In this document: positions 9,198 through 21,188 of the stretch, one piece after another
Layout of the letters: the number at the start of each line of letters is the position of its first letter
Numbering within the stretch: the first letter of the stretch is position 1
Source: Pediococcus cellicola
Lineage (GTDB): Bacteria; Bacillota; Bacilli; Lactobacillales; Lactobacillaceae
NCBI RefSeq assembly: GCF_001438655.1
Contig: NZ_JQBR01000012.1
Coordinates: 1-63,048, forward strand
Length of the DNA stretch: 63,048 nucleotides
Direction: 5' to 3'
Notes under the pieces: generated by a model
What the model saw: only the letters and a program-made list of their open reading frames with translations
What the model was told of the DNA's origin: nothing
Databases searched by the model: none
Made by a program: the position numbers and the translations under genes

Positions 9198-9485
9198 TTA
9201 TTCTGCGTCATCTTCACCTAAAAAGGTGTTTAAGACTTCTTCAACCATTTTCCATTCGTCTTCTGATTCGATTTCGTTTAACTGACCTTCGTCAGCATTA
9301 CCATCGGCGTCAGGGACGTATGAATAAGCCTGAATATCAACTTCATCATCATTCTCTGCATCGGCAGGATACAAGAACATATAGGACTTACCATAATCCT
9401 CAGAATCAAAAGTGAATAAAACAGTATAAAGTTCTTCATTTCCGTGTTCGTCAACGAGTGTTATTTGTTGTTCCTCTTCGCTCAT
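9198..9485 (-). CDS. yrzB: DUF1292 family acidic protein YrzB
   Basis: A 95-residue, very acidic protein of the DUF1292 family. It opens MSEEEQQITLVDEHGNEELY and continues with the conserved LFTFDSEDYGKSYMFLYP pattern. Its function is not established. Its constant position after ireB and ruvX is typical of Firmicutes. It starts ten bases after the ruvX stop, so it is the third gene of the operon. Confidence 0.92.
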   Translation of the reverse strand: MSEEEQQITLVDEHGNEELYTVLFTFDSEDYGKSYMFLYPADAENDDEVDIQAYSYVPDADGNADEGQLNEIESEDEWKMVEEVLNTFLGEDDAE

Positions 9486-9494
9486 TAGGCAACC

Positions 9495-9935
9495 TCACTT
9501 TAAGTTATTTAGTAACTTACCCTGACGATCTAGATAGTTTTCTAGAATTAAACTTGCCGCCAGTTTATCAATTACTTTTTTGCGTTTTTTTCTTGACGTA
9601 TCTGCTTGTTCAATCAACATCCGTTGTGCTTCAACTGTAGTTAACCGCTCATCTTGATAATCGACTGGTAAATTAAAGGTGTCCATCATTAGCTGTCCGT
9701 ATGCCTTAGCCGCATCCACCCTTGGTCCAGAAGTATTATTCATATTCTTGGGAAGACCGATTACAAATCCAGCCACTTCGTATTGCTTCACAAGTTCACC
9801 AATACGCTTTAGGCCAAATTCCTTAAGATCTTCGTTAATTGCAACAATCTCAACACCTTGAGCAGTCCAACCTAATGCATCACTTACAGCTACACCAACT
9901 GTTTTTGAACCAACGTCTAATCCCATTAGCCTCAT
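9495..9935 (-). CDS. ruvX: Holliday junction resolvase-like / pre-16S rRNA nuclease YqgF (RuvX)
   Basis: A 146-residue RNase H-fold protein of the YqgF family. The [15 protein letters not shown] motif at the N terminus carries the first catalytic Asp. [19 protein letters not shown] (Glu/Thr) and the Asp in [13 protein letters not shown] complete the active site. The family was named as a Holliday-junction resolvase and has a role in 16S rRNA 5'-end maturation in E. coli. The ATG overlaps the TGA of ireB. Confidence 0.94.
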   Translation of the reverse strand: MRLMGLDVGSKTVGVAVSDALGWTAQGVEIVAINEDLKEFGLKRIGELVKQYEVAGFVIGLPKNMNNTSGPRVDAAKAYGQLMMDTFNLPVDYQDERLTTVEAQRMLIEQADTSRKKRKKVIDKLAASLILENYLDRQGKLLNNLK

Positions 9936-10231
9936 TTAATTGGACCTGCTGATTGTCCAGATTTGTCCAAATCTTTTTGATCCTTAGCAAGATAGTTACG
10001 AACTAACTCCTCTATAATTTCATCACGTTGGTGTTTGCGAATCAAATTACGAGCATCGTTCAACCTAGGAATATACGCTGGGTCTCCCGAGAGTAAGTAT
10101 CCAACAATTTGGTCAATCGGATTATATCCCTTCTCCTCCAAAGCATCATACACGGTCTTCAAAGTTTCATGTAAGTCTTTAGGAGCATCATTGCTAAAAT
10201 CAAAAAACATTGTCTTATCCAGTTTACTCAT
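9932..10231 (-). CDS. ireB: IreB family regulatory phosphoprotein
   Basis: A 99-residue DUF965/IreB protein. The start is set by AGGAGG seven to eight bases before the ATG; an in-frame extension to 10336 has no support. In Enterococcus faecalis, IreB is a substrate of the PASTA kinase IreK, phosphorylated at Thr4 and Thr7, and affects cephalosporin resistance. Here only Thr7 is kept (MSKLDKT). The rest ([20 protein letters not shown] and [14 protein letters not shown]) is the conserved core. It heads an operon with ruvX and yrzB. Confidence 0.93.
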   Translation of the reverse strand: MSKLDKTMFFDFSNDAPKDLHETLKTVYDALEEKGYNPIDQIVGYLLSGDPAYIPRLNDARNLIRKHQRDEIIEELVRNYLAKDQKDLDKSGQSAGPIK

Positions 10232-10262
10232 CGAAAGCACCTCCTGTACTGTCATCAAGCTA

Positions 10263-10291
10263 ATTCTACCTGATAGCCAGAAAAAGTACAA
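10263..10291 (-). promoter_or_regulatory. Predicted promoter of ireB-ruvX-yrzB
   Basis: On the minus strand, TTGTAC (10286-10291), a 17-bp spacer and TAGAAT (10263-10268), about 30 bases before the ireB start. It allows expression independent of alaS, which ends about 60 bases upstream. Confidence 0.65.
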
Positions 10292-10350
10292 ACATTGAAG
10301 ACTGATGTAATCAATTCGTAACACCCTATTAGTCAATTAGCAACAAAGCA

Positions 10351-12990
10351 TCACTTTTCTGTTAACCAAGTCATCCCACTAGCAAGTGCCTGCTTGAGCC
10401 CTGCTGGATTGCTTCCGCCAGCTTGAGCTAAGTTAGGGCGACCACCGCCCCCACCATTAATTTCCTTTGCAATGGCACGAATTAAGTCTCCTGCCTTCAA
10501 ACCCGTTTTGACTTTTTCATCCGAAACGGCAACCAGTAGATTGGCTTTTTCACCAATGGTCGTACCCAAAATTAAAACATCAGAAACTTGACGCTGTTTC
10601 CAGTCGTCTGCCAACTCACGTAACTGAGACATCCCGGAAACTTTCACCACATCAGCAATCACCGAGTACTGTCCCGCTTGCTTCACTTGATCGAAAATAC
10701 CAGCTGCTTGTTGTTTTGCCATTTTAGTTTCCAAAGTAGTTACCTTTTGTGTCATTTCTTTCAAACTCGTTTGTAACTGAGCCACTTTACTTGGCGTATC
10801 TTTGACTTGAATAGCTTTAACTTCACGGGCTGTTTGTTGTAATAACTGCTCGTGTTTTAGTAAGTACTCATAAGCCTCAGCGGAGGTGACAGCTTCAATA
10901 CGGCGAACACCTGCGCCAACTCCAGATTCAGACACAATTTTAAATAATCCTAATTCGTTAGTATTTTTAACATGGTCGCCACCACAAAATTCAATAGAAT
11001 AATCACCAATGCTTACTACCCGAACCTTTTTACCATATTTTTCGGTAAAGAGTGCAATTGCTCCCATTTTTTTGGCAGACTCAAGATCAGTTTCCACCGT
11101 TGTGACAGGAATTTCATCAAAAATCTTTTGGTTGATAATTCGCTCAACTTTCTGTAAATCTTCTTGCGTCACTTGACCAAAATGTGTGAAGTCAAATCGC
11201 AAGTAGTCTGGCTCGACTAAAGACCCTGCCTGTTTGGTATGTGATCCAAAAACATCACGCAAGGCTTGGTCTAACAAATGTGTTGCCGTATGATTTTTTT
11301 CAACTTTACTGTGAAAATGAGAATCGACTTTTAGCACATAGGTTTCCTCAGTTTCTAGTGGTCGTAAGACTTTAACGGTATGCAAATTTTGTCCATTAGG
11401 TGCATGCTGCACATCTTTGACCTCAGCAACTACATTGCCATGTGTATCTGTGATCGTCCCTTTATCAGCAACCTGACCACCCATTTCGGCATAGAATGGG
11501 GTCACATCAAATATGAGTTGTGCCTCTCCTTTTTGAGCTGTGCTGACAATTTTATCATCTTGAATAACATCTTTAAGAACCGCATGATCCACCGTGAGTT
11601 CACTATACCCCACATAGCGGCTCGCCGTTTTAATATCAGTAAGCAAATCAGACTGGACACCCATCGAAACCTGATTTCCTCGAGCTGCACGCGCGCGTTG
11701 CTTTTGTTGCTGCATTTCTTGCTCAAATCCGGCTTTATCGACTTTCAAACCTTCATCCTGTGCATACTCAACGGTTAAGTCCAGTGGAAAACCATAAGTA
11801 TCGAACAATTTGAAAGCATCAGTACCAGAAATTTCTGTCTTTTGATTAGCTTTTTTGGTGGTAATAATCTGATCCAATAGTTGAACACCATCACTCAAAG
11901 TTTCACTAAAGCGACTTTCTTCCGATTGAACGACTTTTTCAATATAGTCTTTTTGCTCTAAAACTTCTGGGTAGTATGATTTCATAATCTCACCCACAAC
12001 CGGTACTAACTGATATAAGAAATTCTTTTCAATTCCTAATTTTTGTCCGTACATAACGGCACGACGGATCAAACGACGAATGACATAGCCCCGCCCCTCA
12101 TTAGAAGGTAGTGCTCCGTCACCAATCGCAAACGTAATTGCACGTGCATGATCGGCAATAACCTTAAATGCCACATCTTGCTCTATATCTTCGTTATAGG
12201 TTTTACCACTAAAAGATTCCGTCTTGTGAATAATTGGTAAGAATAAATCTGTTTCAAAATTAGTAGGTGCATTTTGGAAAATGGAAACGACACGTTCCAA
12301 CCCCATCCCCGTATCAATATTTTTATGAGGTAACGGTTCATATGAACCATCTGGTTTGTGATTAAACTGTGAAAAAACGATATTCCAAATTTCAAGGTAA
12401 CGTTCATTTTCACCACCGGGATAGTTTTCTGGGTCATCTGGAGCCAAATTATTGAAGGACTCACCACGATCGTAAAAAATTTCTGAATCGGGACCGCTTG
12501 GGCCTTCACCTATATCCCAAAAGTTATCCTCCACAGCAATAATGTGGTCTGCAGGTACGCCTACTGACTCCCAATACTTTTTGGCGTCGGTATCTTTAGG
12601 ATAGACCGTGATGAACAATTTTTGAGGGTCCATTGCAAACCACTTTGGACTCGTAAGCAGTTCCCAGGCCCAAGTGATGGCTTCTTCTTTAAAGTAATCC
12701 CCCACTGAGAAGTTACCCAACATTTCAAACAAAGTATGATGGCGTGCTGTATGCCCCACATTTTCAATATCATTTGTTCGGATACTTTTTTGAGAACTTG
12801 TCAAACGTGGAACTTCTGGTACCACACTACCATCAAAATATTTCTTCATCGTAGCAACCCCAGAGTTGATCCACAACAAAGTAGGATCATCATGCGGAAC
12901 AAGTGAAGCACTCGGTTCAATAATATGACCTTTTGATTGGAAAAAGTCTAAAAACATTTTTCTGATTTCACTACTTGATTTTCTTTCCAT
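10351..12990 (-). CDS. alaS: Alanine--tRNA ligase
   Basis: A full-length 879-residue class II synthetase that charges tRNA-Ala. It has the N-terminal catalytic domain, the editing domain with [11 protein letters not shown] (about residues 566-576) and the distal CGGDHVKNT zinc/editing motif (about 667-675), and a C-terminal domain rich in glycine (GGGGGRPN). The start ATG follows AGAGGG. It is preceded by an alanine T-box leader, so it should be induced when uncharged tRNA-Ala accumulates. Confidence 0.98.
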   Translation of the reverse strand: MERKSSSEIRKMFLDFFQSKGHIIEPSASLVPHDDPTLLWINSGVATMKKYFDGSVVPEVPRLTSSQKSIRTNDIENVGHTARHHTLFEMLGNFSVGDYFKEEAITWAWELLTSPKWFAMDPQKLFITVYPKDTDAKKYWESVGVPADHIIAVEDNFWDIGEGPSGPDSEIFYDRGESFNNLAPDDPENYPGGENERYLEIWNIVFSQFNHKPDGSYEPLPHKNIDTGMGLERVVSIFQNAPTNFETDLFLPIIHKTESFSGKTYNEDIEQDVAFKVIADHARAITFAIGDGALPSNEGRGYVIRRLIRRAVMYGQKLGIEKNFLYQLVPVVGEIMKSYYPEVLEQKDYIEKVVQSEESRFSETLSDGVQLLDQIITTKKANQKTEISGTDAFKLFDTYGFPLDLTVEYAQDEGLKVDKAGFEQEMQQQKQRARAARGNQVSMGVQSDLLTDIKTASRYVGYSELTVDHAVLKDVIQDDKIVSTAQKGEAQLIFDVTPFYAEMGGQVADKGTITDTHGNVVAEVKDVQHAPNGQNLHTVKVLRPLETEETYVLKVDSHFHSKVEKNHTATHLLDQALRDVFGSHTKQAGSLVEPDYLRFDFTHFGQVTQEDLQKVERIINQKIFDEIPVTTVETDLESAKKMGAIALFTEKYGKKVRVVSIGDYSIEFCGGDHVKNTNELGLFKIVSESGVGAGVRRIEAVTSAEAYEYLLKHEQLLQQTAREVKAIQVKDTPSKVAQLQTSLKEMTQKVTTLETKMAKQQAAGIFDQVKQAGQYSVIADVVKVSGMSQLRELADDWKQRQVSDVLILGTTIGEKANLLVAVSDEKVKTGLKAGDLIRAIAKEINGGGGGRPNLAQAGGSNPAGLKQALASGMTWLTEK

Positions 12991-13012
12991 ATTCTTCCCT
13001 CTCTAATCACAT

Positions 13013-13206
13013 AAAAAGACCGTTGCTAGTAAAGACGCCATAGCGCGGTACCACTTTACTTGCAACGATCTTAATCGTTTACCTCTTAAGCTCTTTAACG
13101 CAGAGTCGCGAATCTATTTTAAGGTAGCATCAAAATTACGAACTCGTTTTTCACATCAGCCAAAACGTTTCTGAAAATTCATTAATTCTAACATGTCCTT
13201 AACTAG
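13013..13206 (-). ncRNA. T-box riboswitch of alaS (alanine specifier GCU)
   Basis: A leader of about 190 bases between the alaS promoter and alaS. The T-box motif GTGGTACCGCG is read on the minus strand around 13044-13054. The specifier GCU (Ala) is at 13126-13128 in the context TTTTGAT-GCT-ACC. A terminator hairpin with arms at 13018-13034 and 13054-13070 is followed by a T run. The codon matches the downstream synthetase, which is strong internal support. Confidence 0.93.
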
Positions 13207-13211
13207 CTACA

Positions 13212-13241
13212 ATTATATTGCAGCAATTAGTGCTTTGTCAA
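13212..13241 (-). promoter_or_regulatory. Promoter of the alaS T-box leader
   Basis: Two perfect consensus hexamers on the minus strand: TTGACA (13236-13241), an 18-bp spacer and TATAAT (13212-13217). The -35 box overlaps the TGA stop codon of the upstream helicase gene (13238-13240). Confidence 0.9.
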
Positions 13242-14614
13242 TGCTCACCAGAGTTTCGCTTTGCTCGATTTTGCTTAATCTTTTGCCGTTTTGTTTTCAA
13301 GAATTCTTGATGCTTAGCTACACGGCGATCGCGTTGATCTTTAAGTTCAATGGCTTTACGAATCTGACGTTTATAACCTGGCTTAACCTTACGCTTCTTC
13401 TTCTTAACTAACCCTACCATCGTAGGATCCAGCTTATGATGATCTTTTACCCGTGTCACACGGCGGTTACGATCATATGAATCTACAATTTCACCATTCT
13501 TAATAGCTTTGGGTTGAAATTTCACGCCTAATTTTTCGATTTCTGAAATTTTGGCTTCTTCTCCAGGCTCATACAAAGTAATTGCAACACCTGACATGCC
13601 ATTTCGTCCTGTTCGCCCAACGCGGTGAATAAAGAAATCTAAATCATCCGGAATACCATCGTTAATTACCATGGATACGCCCTCGATATCAATTCCTCGT
13701 GCAGCTAAATCTGTTGCCACAACAAATTGAAACGTTAGATTATGAATTTCTTTCATAACACGTTTACGTTCTCTTGGTGGTACACCACCATGGACTTTAG
13801 CGACCTTAAGGCCTTGATTTTTCAGGTACTCCGTCAATTCATCAGCACGCTCTTTAGTATTACAAAATACAAGTACTAAATATGGCTCGCCAATCGTAAG
13901 TAATTGATGAATGACGCTATTTTTACCCTTACTTTTTGTAGAAATTAGCCAATTTTCGATAGTTGGACTGATAATACTCTGTACTGGAATCTCTTCCACA
14001 ACTGGATTAACCATATACTTTTTCAAAAAGACATTTAGTGACTTCGGGATTGTTGCAGAGAAAACCATCATTTGTAAACTTTTTGGAAGACTGGCCGCAA
14101 TTTTATCGACTTCATTCAAGAATCCCATGTCGAGGGTCATATCTGCTTCATCCACAACAAATTGTGCAGCCAAATGAACGTCTAAAGCCTGACTCTTAAT
14201 TAGATCCCAGACACGTCCCGGGGTTCCAATGACAACTTGTGGTTGGCGATGATTTAGCTTCTCAATCTGCCGTTTTTTATCTGTGCCTCCGACGTAGTTC
14301 CCAATCTCTATTTCCTGATCTGAAAATTTGACCAGTTGTCGCGCGGCATCATGAATTTGATAAGCCAATTCACGACTAGGGGTCGTAATTACTACTTGTA
14401 CTTGTTGTTTTTCGGGATCAACGTGATTCAAGATTGGTAATAAGAAAGTGTGTGTTTTACCACTTCCTGTTTGTGATTGCCCAATTACACTTCGACCAGC
14501 CTCAATAACCGGAATTAATTTTTCTTGAACCGGCGTTGGTTGTTCAAAATTAATTTCTTTAAGTGCCGAAATTAAAAATGGTTGCAATCCAAATTCTGTA
14601 AAACCGTTTTTCAT
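13238..14614 (-). CDS. cshB: DEAD-box RNA helicase (CshB-like)
   Basis: A 458-residue ATP-dependent RNA helicase. It has the N-terminal Q motif FEQPTPVQ, Walker A SQTGSGKT, the DEAD variant VDEADMTLDMGF, SAT, and the C-terminal helicase motif HRVGRTGRNG. The tail (about residues 390-458) is highly basic and probably binds RNA. Position upstream of alaS and size suggest the CshB type, but assignment among the Csh paralogues is uncertain from sequence reading alone. It starts four bases after the nrnA-like gene, so the two form an operon. Confidence 0.9.
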   Translation of the reverse strand: MKNGFTEFGLQPFLISALKEINFEQPTPVQEKLIPVIEAGRSVIGQSQTGSGKTHTFLLPILNHVDPEKQQVQVVITTPSRELAYQIHDAARQLVKFSDQEIEIGNYVGGTDKKRQIEKLNHRQPQVVIGTPGRVWDLIKSQALDVHLAAQFVVDEADMTLDMGFLNEVDKIAASLPKSLQMMVFSATIPKSLNVFLKKYMVNPVVEEIPVQSIISPTIENWLISTKSKGKNSVIHQLLTIGEPYLVLVFCNTKERADELTEYLKNQGLKVAKVHGGVPPRERKRVMKEIHNLTFQFVVATDLAARGIDIEGVSMVINDGIPDDLDFFIHRVGRTGRNGMSGVAITLYEPGEEAKISEIEKLGVKFQPKAIKNGEIVDSYDRNRRVTRVKDHHKLDPTMVGLVKKKKRKVKPGYKRQIRKAIELKDQRDRRVAKHQEFLKTKRQKIKQNRAKRNSGEH

Positions 14615-14617
14615 GTA

Positions 14618-15580
14618 TTACTCCTTTTCATCTTTCTGATAGGCGGTTGCCAAAGCAGCCAATTCTGCTCGAATTTGCTTAACCTCATCCATGTCCTTAG
14701 CTTTTGCGCCACTAGCCAATGCGTGACCACCACCATCATGTTGCTTAGCTAGTTCATTAATTGTGGGACCCTTAGAACGCAGACGTACTCTGAAACTGCC
14801 ATCTTTTTGAGCCACAAAAATTGCCCAACAGATCACTGTATTAATTTTACCGGGCAACGGGACAACGCCAGCAGTTCCTGCATCTTTCAAATCAAATTTT
14901 TCTAAAACTTCAGCTGTCAAACAAACACTGGCAGCACCATCTTCGGTAATATCCAAGTTTTCATAGACATAGGCAGATAAGCGCGCCACTGGCAATGCGA
15001 TACTATCTAACTTTTGATTAACTGCTGTGACGTCAAATCCTGTGGCCATCAATGAGGCAGCTACTCGTAAAGTATGTGGTGTTGTCGCGGGATACAAGAA
15101 ACGTCCGGTATCCCCAACAATTCCAGTATATAAAGCCTTAGCCGCTTTAGGAGTTATCGTCAATTCTTTTTTGAATTGATGGTAAAAGTCATAAACCATT
15201 TCGGAGCTGCTAGAAGCACTTGGGACGACCCACATTAAATCACCATACGGATCATCATTTGGATGGTGATCAATTTTAATTAACGTTTGGCCATGTGTAT
15301 ACCGGTTGTCATCCACACGAGGTGGGTTAGCTGTGTCTGTCACAATAACTAACGCATCATCGTAATCGTCATCATCGGCAATATCCATTTCCCCAATCCA
15401 AGCAAGACCGCTAACTTGTTTGCCCACACAAAGGACAGTTTTCATTGGAAATGACGCATGGATTATCGCTGCCAAGCCAATTTGCGAGCCAATTGCGTCT
15501 GGGTCAGGCCGTTGATGTCGATGAATAATAATACGTTGATGCTTTTTTATTTGTTCAAATATTTGTTGCTGAGGTGTCAT
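14618..15580 (-). CDS. nrnA: DHH/DHHA1 phosphoesterase, NrnA-like (nanoRNase / pAp phosphatase)
   Basis: A 320-residue DHH-superfamily phosphoesterase. Metal ligands lie in HRHQRPDPDAIGS (about residues 19-31), in the VTDTANPP block and in the DHH motif IDHHPNDD. The C-terminal DHHA1 domain has the GGGHALASGAKA motif. NrnA proteins degrade 2-5 nt RNAs and may dephosphorylate pAp. It precedes the DEAD-box helicase, a plausible RNA-turnover pairing. The gene symbol is by family; other DHH enzymes such as GdpP are excluded by size and lack of membrane and PAS parts. Confidence 0.9.
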   Translation of the reverse strand: MTPQQQIFEQIKKHQRIIIHRHQRPDPDAIGSQIGLAAIIHASFPMKTVLCVGKQVSGLAWIGEMDIADDDDYDDALVIVTDTANPPRVDDNRYTHGQTLIKIDHHPNDDPYGDLMWVVPSASSSSEMVYDFYHQFKKELTITPKAAKALYTGIVGDTGRFLYPATTPHTLRVAASLMATGFDVTAVNQKLDSIALPVARLSAYVYENLDITEDGAASVCLTAEVLEKFDLKDAGTAGVVPLPGKINTVICWAIFVAQKDGSFRVRLRSKGPTINELAKQHDGGGHALASGAKAKDMDEVKQIRAELAALATAYQKDEKE

Positions 15581-15677
15581 AATTTCTTCTTCCTATTCCA
15601 AACTCTTTACGTCATTGTATCTTTTCACTTCCACCAAGTATACTAGGTTTCTCGGGTAAATACAAAGTTGACTCCAT

Positions 15678-16802
15678 TTATTTTTCATTAAATAATGGTA
15701 ACGTTAAGTTTTGAAAATTTACGCCCGCCAAATTTGTCATTGTAATACCTAACAACCGAATCCCCCGCTGGATATCACCAAACTCATCAAAAATTTGCCG
15801 TGCATAAAAAAGATAAGTTTCTTCACTATTATCGAGATACTCGGTGAAAGTTTGTCTTTTCGTAATTGTTTCAAAATCTGCATAACGTACTTTTAAAACT
15901 AAGGTCTTGCCGTGTTTTTGCTTTTGAGCCATTGTGGTTGAAACCTTTTGAGCTAATTCTTTTAGTGCCTGGATCAACTCATCTTCAGAAACAAGATTTG
16001 GATTGTACGTACTTTCTTTGCCAATCGATTTACGCTCTCGTTGGTATTCAACAGCACGATCATCAGAACCGCGGACGTGATGAAATAAAACATCCCCAAA
16101 ACGACCAAAATGATGGATCAATTCTAACTCACTTTTTAAATAGAGATCATGGCCAGAAAAAATTTTTAAATCGTGCATTTTTGGGATTGTTTTAGCTCCC
16201 ACACCCCGAAATTTTTCAATTGGTAACTGATCTAAGAATTCACGCACGTCTTCAGGCAGCACGACCGCAACCCCCACTGGTTTTTGATATTCAGAGGCCA
16301 ACTTAGCTAGAAACTTATTGTAGGAAATCCCCGTTGAACAGGTTAGCTGCGTTTTTGCAAAAATTTCACTTTGAATTCGGTGTGCAACCTCGACGGCACT
16401 TTCAATTTTCTTCTTATTTTGTGTCACATCTAGATACGCTTCATCAAAAGCAACCGGTTCAATTTTTTCAGTGTACTCATGGAAAATGTCGTGAATTTGA
16501 TCTGAAACTTGCCGATATAATGTAAAGTTTGGTGTCTTAAAAAAAGCTTTTGGACATAATTCAAGCGCCTTTTGTGCACTCATAGCTGAATGCACACCCG
16601 ATTGTCTTGCCAAATAATTAGCTGTTGCTACAACACCTTTACCACCGGTTTGACGCGGATCTTTGGCAATCACCAAGGGTAGTTCACGTAATTTAGGATT
16701 CTCACGTTCCTCAATTGATGCGTAAAAAGCATCCATATCTACATGAATAATTTTTCGTGAAGTGTCCACGTGAATAGGCACTGTCTCAATACTTGCATCC
16801 AT
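15678..16802 (-). CDS. dinB: DNA polymerase IV (Y family)
   Basis: A 374-residue error-prone translesion polymerase. It has [17 protein letters not shown] near the N terminus with the first catalytic Asp, FDEAYLDVT with the other acidic pair, and an HhH region. The C-terminal NLTLPLF resembles a beta-clamp binding motif. I place the start at the ATG at 16802 after TTAGGTG, because the upstream GTG (16811) overlaps the Shine-Dalgarno. A LexA-type box lies inside the promoter, so it should be SOS-induced. Confidence 0.95.
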   Translation of the reverse strand: MDASIETVPIHVDTSRKIIHVDMDAFYASIEERENPKLRELPLVIAKDPRQTGGKGVVATANYLARQSGVHSAMSAQKALELCPKAFFKTPNFTLYRQVSDQIHDIFHEYTEKIEPVAFDEAYLDVTQNKKKIESAVEVAHRIQSEIFAKTQLTCSTGISYNKFLAKLASEYQKPVGVAVVLPEDVREFLDQLPIEKFRGVGAKTIPKMHDLKIFSGHDLYLKSELELIHHFGRFGDVLFHHVRGSDDRAVEYQRERKSIGKESTYNPNLVSEDELIQALKELAQKVSTTMAQKQKHGKTLVLKVRYADFETITKRQTFTEYLDNSEETYLFYARQIFDEFGDIQRGIRLLGITMTNLAGVNFQNLTLPLFNEK

Positions 16803-16819
16803 TTTTATCACCTAACTTT

Positions 16820-16848
16820 AGTCTATCCGAACGTACGTTTGAACACAA
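16820..16848 (-). promoter_or_regulatory. dinB promoter with LexA box in the spacer
   Basis: On the minus strand, TTGTGT (16843-16848), a 17-bp spacer and TAGACT (16820-16825). The spacer holds CAAACGTACGTTCG (16828-16841), a near-perfect match to the Firmicute LexA box CGAAC-N4-GTTCG. Binding there would block RNA polymerase directly. Confidence 0.8.
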
Positions 16849-16869
16849 GCTTAATTTTCAACTAAAAAA

Positions 16870-16898
16870 CGACTAATTAGCTTTCAACTAATTAATCG
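16870..16898 (-). terminator. Terminator after zwf
   Basis: Hairpin CGACTAATTAG / CTAATTAATCG with one mismatch, ending in a T-rich tail on the minus strand, between the zwf stop and the dinB promoter. Confidence 0.75.
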
Positions 16899-16907
16899 CT
16901 TCTTTCT

Positions 16908-18395
16908 TTAGCGTTTAGGATTGTAAACCCAAGTACGATGATCACGTCGTAATAATTCTTCTGCCGCTTCAGGTCCCATGGTACCACTCACGTAATTAGG
17001 AAAATCCGCATCTTGTTTGTCCCAAGTCTTACGAACAACATCCACAATCCGCCAAGCTTGTGCAACCTCATGCCAGTGCGCAAAGTTTGTTCGATTGCCA
17101 TCAAGCGCATCATGAATCAATTTTTCGTAAGCTTCCGGCACCTTGGCTTTTTTGGCAGCCGATTTATGATAATCTAAATGGATAGGCATCACGCCATAGC
17201 TTTGTTCACCACTTTTAACATTAATGTCGAACCGATAGCCTTGATCAGGTTCAATAAAAAGTGTTAAAACATTTTGTGCTAGTTTAGTATCGCTTTCAGA
17301 ATTCGCAAAAATATTCTGTTTTAAATCCTTGAATACAATACTAATTTGGGTTGACTTCTGTGCTAATCTTTTACCCGTTCTAACATAAATTGGCACACCC
17401 GCTAAGCTAGGACTCTCGGTTTCCAGCTTACCAGCAACAAACGTTTCAATCTGAGAATTTTCATCGGTTCCCTCTTCATGGCGGTAATCCAGTTGTTCAT
17501 GATCGGCGTCTTCACCATATTGTCCGCGGACAAAATTCTGCAATGCTTCTTCTGGAGAATAAATTTTAATGTTTCGTAAAGCTTCTACTTTGCGATCACG
17601 TAGTTCCGAAGCCGTGTATGCTTTAGGCTCTTCCATGGTAAGTAAAGAAACAATCTGCAAAATATGATTCTGAACCATATCCCTTAAAGCTCCGGCAGTT
17701 TCATAATAGCCAGCTCGTTCTTCAACACCTAATGATTCGGCCAAAGTGATTTGAATATTATCAATATGTGCTTTATTCCAAAGAGAACCAATCACTTCAT
17801 TGCCAAAGCGCAACGCTGCGATACTTTGAATAGCTTCCTTACCTAAATAATGGTCAATTCGGTAAATCTGTTCTTCAGAAAAAGCAGCCGAAATGGCATC
17901 ATTTAGGTCTTTAGCTGTTTGTAAATCACGACCGAATGGTTTTTCGATAATTAAACGATTATAACCGTGATCTGTAATCAGTTTTTCAGACTTCAAATGA
18001 CCAGCAATTGTCCCAAAAAATCTTGGTGCCATCGCCAAATAATAAATTCGATTGCCCTTTAAATTGTACTTAGCATCTAACTTATCAGCCAAGTTGCGTA
18101 ACGCAACGTAATGTTCCGTATCATTTACATTGTGCGATTGATAATAAAAGTGACTGGCGAACTTATGTGCTAGTTCACTATTCGTACGGTCTGACTCATG
18201 CCCATCATCAGCAATCGCATTCATCACAACTTCATGGTAGTGTTCATCCGTCCATGGTCGCCTAGCTGTGCCAATAACTGCAAAATCATCTTTTAAATAG
18301 CCTTTTTCATACAAACGAAATAGTGAAGGATATAATTTTCGGTATGCTAAATCTCCCGTTCCTCCAAATATAATAAATAATGCCGATTGTGCCAT
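16908..18395 (-). CDS. zwf: Glucose-6-phosphate 1-dehydrogenase
   Basis: A 495-residue enzyme that oxidises glucose-6-phosphate to 6-phosphogluconolactone with NADP+, the entry to the oxidative pentose phosphate (and, in heterofermenters, phosphoketolase) route. It has the N-terminal GGTGDLAYRKL nucleotide-binding loop and the active-site block RIDHYLGKEAIQ (about residues 176-187). The start is the ATG at 18395 preceded by AGAGGGG; the upstream GTG (18416) precedes that site. It is a single gene between two terminators. Confidence 0.96.
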   Translation of the reverse strand: MAQSALFIIFGGTGDLAYRKLYPSLFRLYEKGYLKDDFAVIGTARRPWTDEHYHEVVMNAIADDGHESDRTNSELAHKFASHFYYQSHNVNDTEHYVALRNLADKLDAKYNLKGNRIYYLAMAPRFFGTIAGHLKSEKLITDHGYNRLIIEKPFGRDLQTAKDLNDAISAAFSEEQIYRIDHYLGKEAIQSIAALRFGNEVIGSLWNKAHIDNIQITLAESLGVEERAGYYETAGALRDMVQNHILQIVSLLTMEEPKAYTASELRDRKVEALRNIKIYSPEEALQNFVRGQYGEDADHEQLDYRHEEGTDENSQIETFVAGKLETESPSLAGVPIYVRTGKRLAQKSTQISIVFKDLKQNIFANSESDTKLAQNVLTLFIEPDQGYRFDINVKSGEQSYGVMPIHLDYHKSAAKKAKVPEAYEKLIHDALDGNRTNFAHWHEVAQAWRIVDVVRKTWDKQDADFPNYVSGTMGPEAAEELLRRDHRTWVYNPKR

Positions 18396-18481
18396 TTTCG
18401 TTTGCCCCTCTTTCACAATATCTATACTTGTTAATTATGAATCTTTCACGTGAATTATACAACTTATAAAACTTTTAAAAA

Positions 18482-18516
18482 AAGAATTTGAAACTAAACT
18501 GCAGCTTCAAATTCTT
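18482..18516 (-). terminator. Terminator after yajC
   Basis: Inverted repeat AAGAATTTGAA / TTCAAATTCTT with a T run on the minus strand. It ends the queA-tgt-yajC group. Confidence 0.85.
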
Positions 18517-18524
18517 AAAATTTA

Positions 18525-18920
18525 CTATTCTTTTGTGGAATCGTCTTTTTCAGGCGTTTCAGGATCATCATCCGCTTTTTGGTCGGCGGAGTCGGTTGGT
18601 GCATCGTTTGTGGATGCTGCTGGTTGCACAGCTTCAACGTGGTCTACACGCATAATAGCTGTCCGGTCAAAGACCAGATAAATACCATCACAATCAAGCG
18701 TGACAGTTCTAGCGTCCTCATCAATTGAGTCGACCACACCATGTAAACGGCCGATTGTGACAACCTTGTCACCAACCTGCAGCTTATTCATCATTTCTTG
18801 ATGCTTTTGCTGTTGCTTTTTTTGTGGCCGAATCATCATAAAGTACATCAATCCAAAAATTAGAATGATGAAAATAATGCTGCCGTAACCACCAAAACCT
18901 GCATTTGCTGCTAATAACAA
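18525..18920 (-). CDS. yajC: Preprotein translocase subunit YajC
   Basis: A 131-residue Sec-accessory membrane protein. One N-terminal membrane segment (about residues 11-30) leads into MMIRPQKKQQQKHQEMM and the conserved LQVGDKVVTIGRLHGVV core. The C-terminal 35 residues or so are an Asp/Ser/Ala-rich acidic extension. The start is placed at TTG (18920), eight bases after GAGG; the GTG at 18929 abuts the Shine-Dalgarno. It is downstream of tgt, as in many bacteria. Confidence 0.92.
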   Translation of the reverse strand: MLLAANAGFGGYGSIIFIILIFGLMYFMMIRPQKKQQQKHQEMMNKLQVGDKVVTIGRLHGVVDSIDEDARTVTLDCDGIYLVFDRTAIMRVDHVEAVQPAASTNDAPTDSADQKADDDPETPEKDDSTKE

Positions 18921-18982
18921 TATAAACACCTCATTTTCTTTACCTTAACTGTATCAAATATTAACTGACAGTTCCAGTCAAT

Positions 18983-21177
<2,195 letters not shown>

Positions 21178-21188
21178 GGTCTCTCTCC

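Noticed and set aside
11380-11778. Plus-strand open frame inside alaS
   Set aside because: It is antisense to a fully conserved synthetase domain with no ribosome site and no recognisable product.
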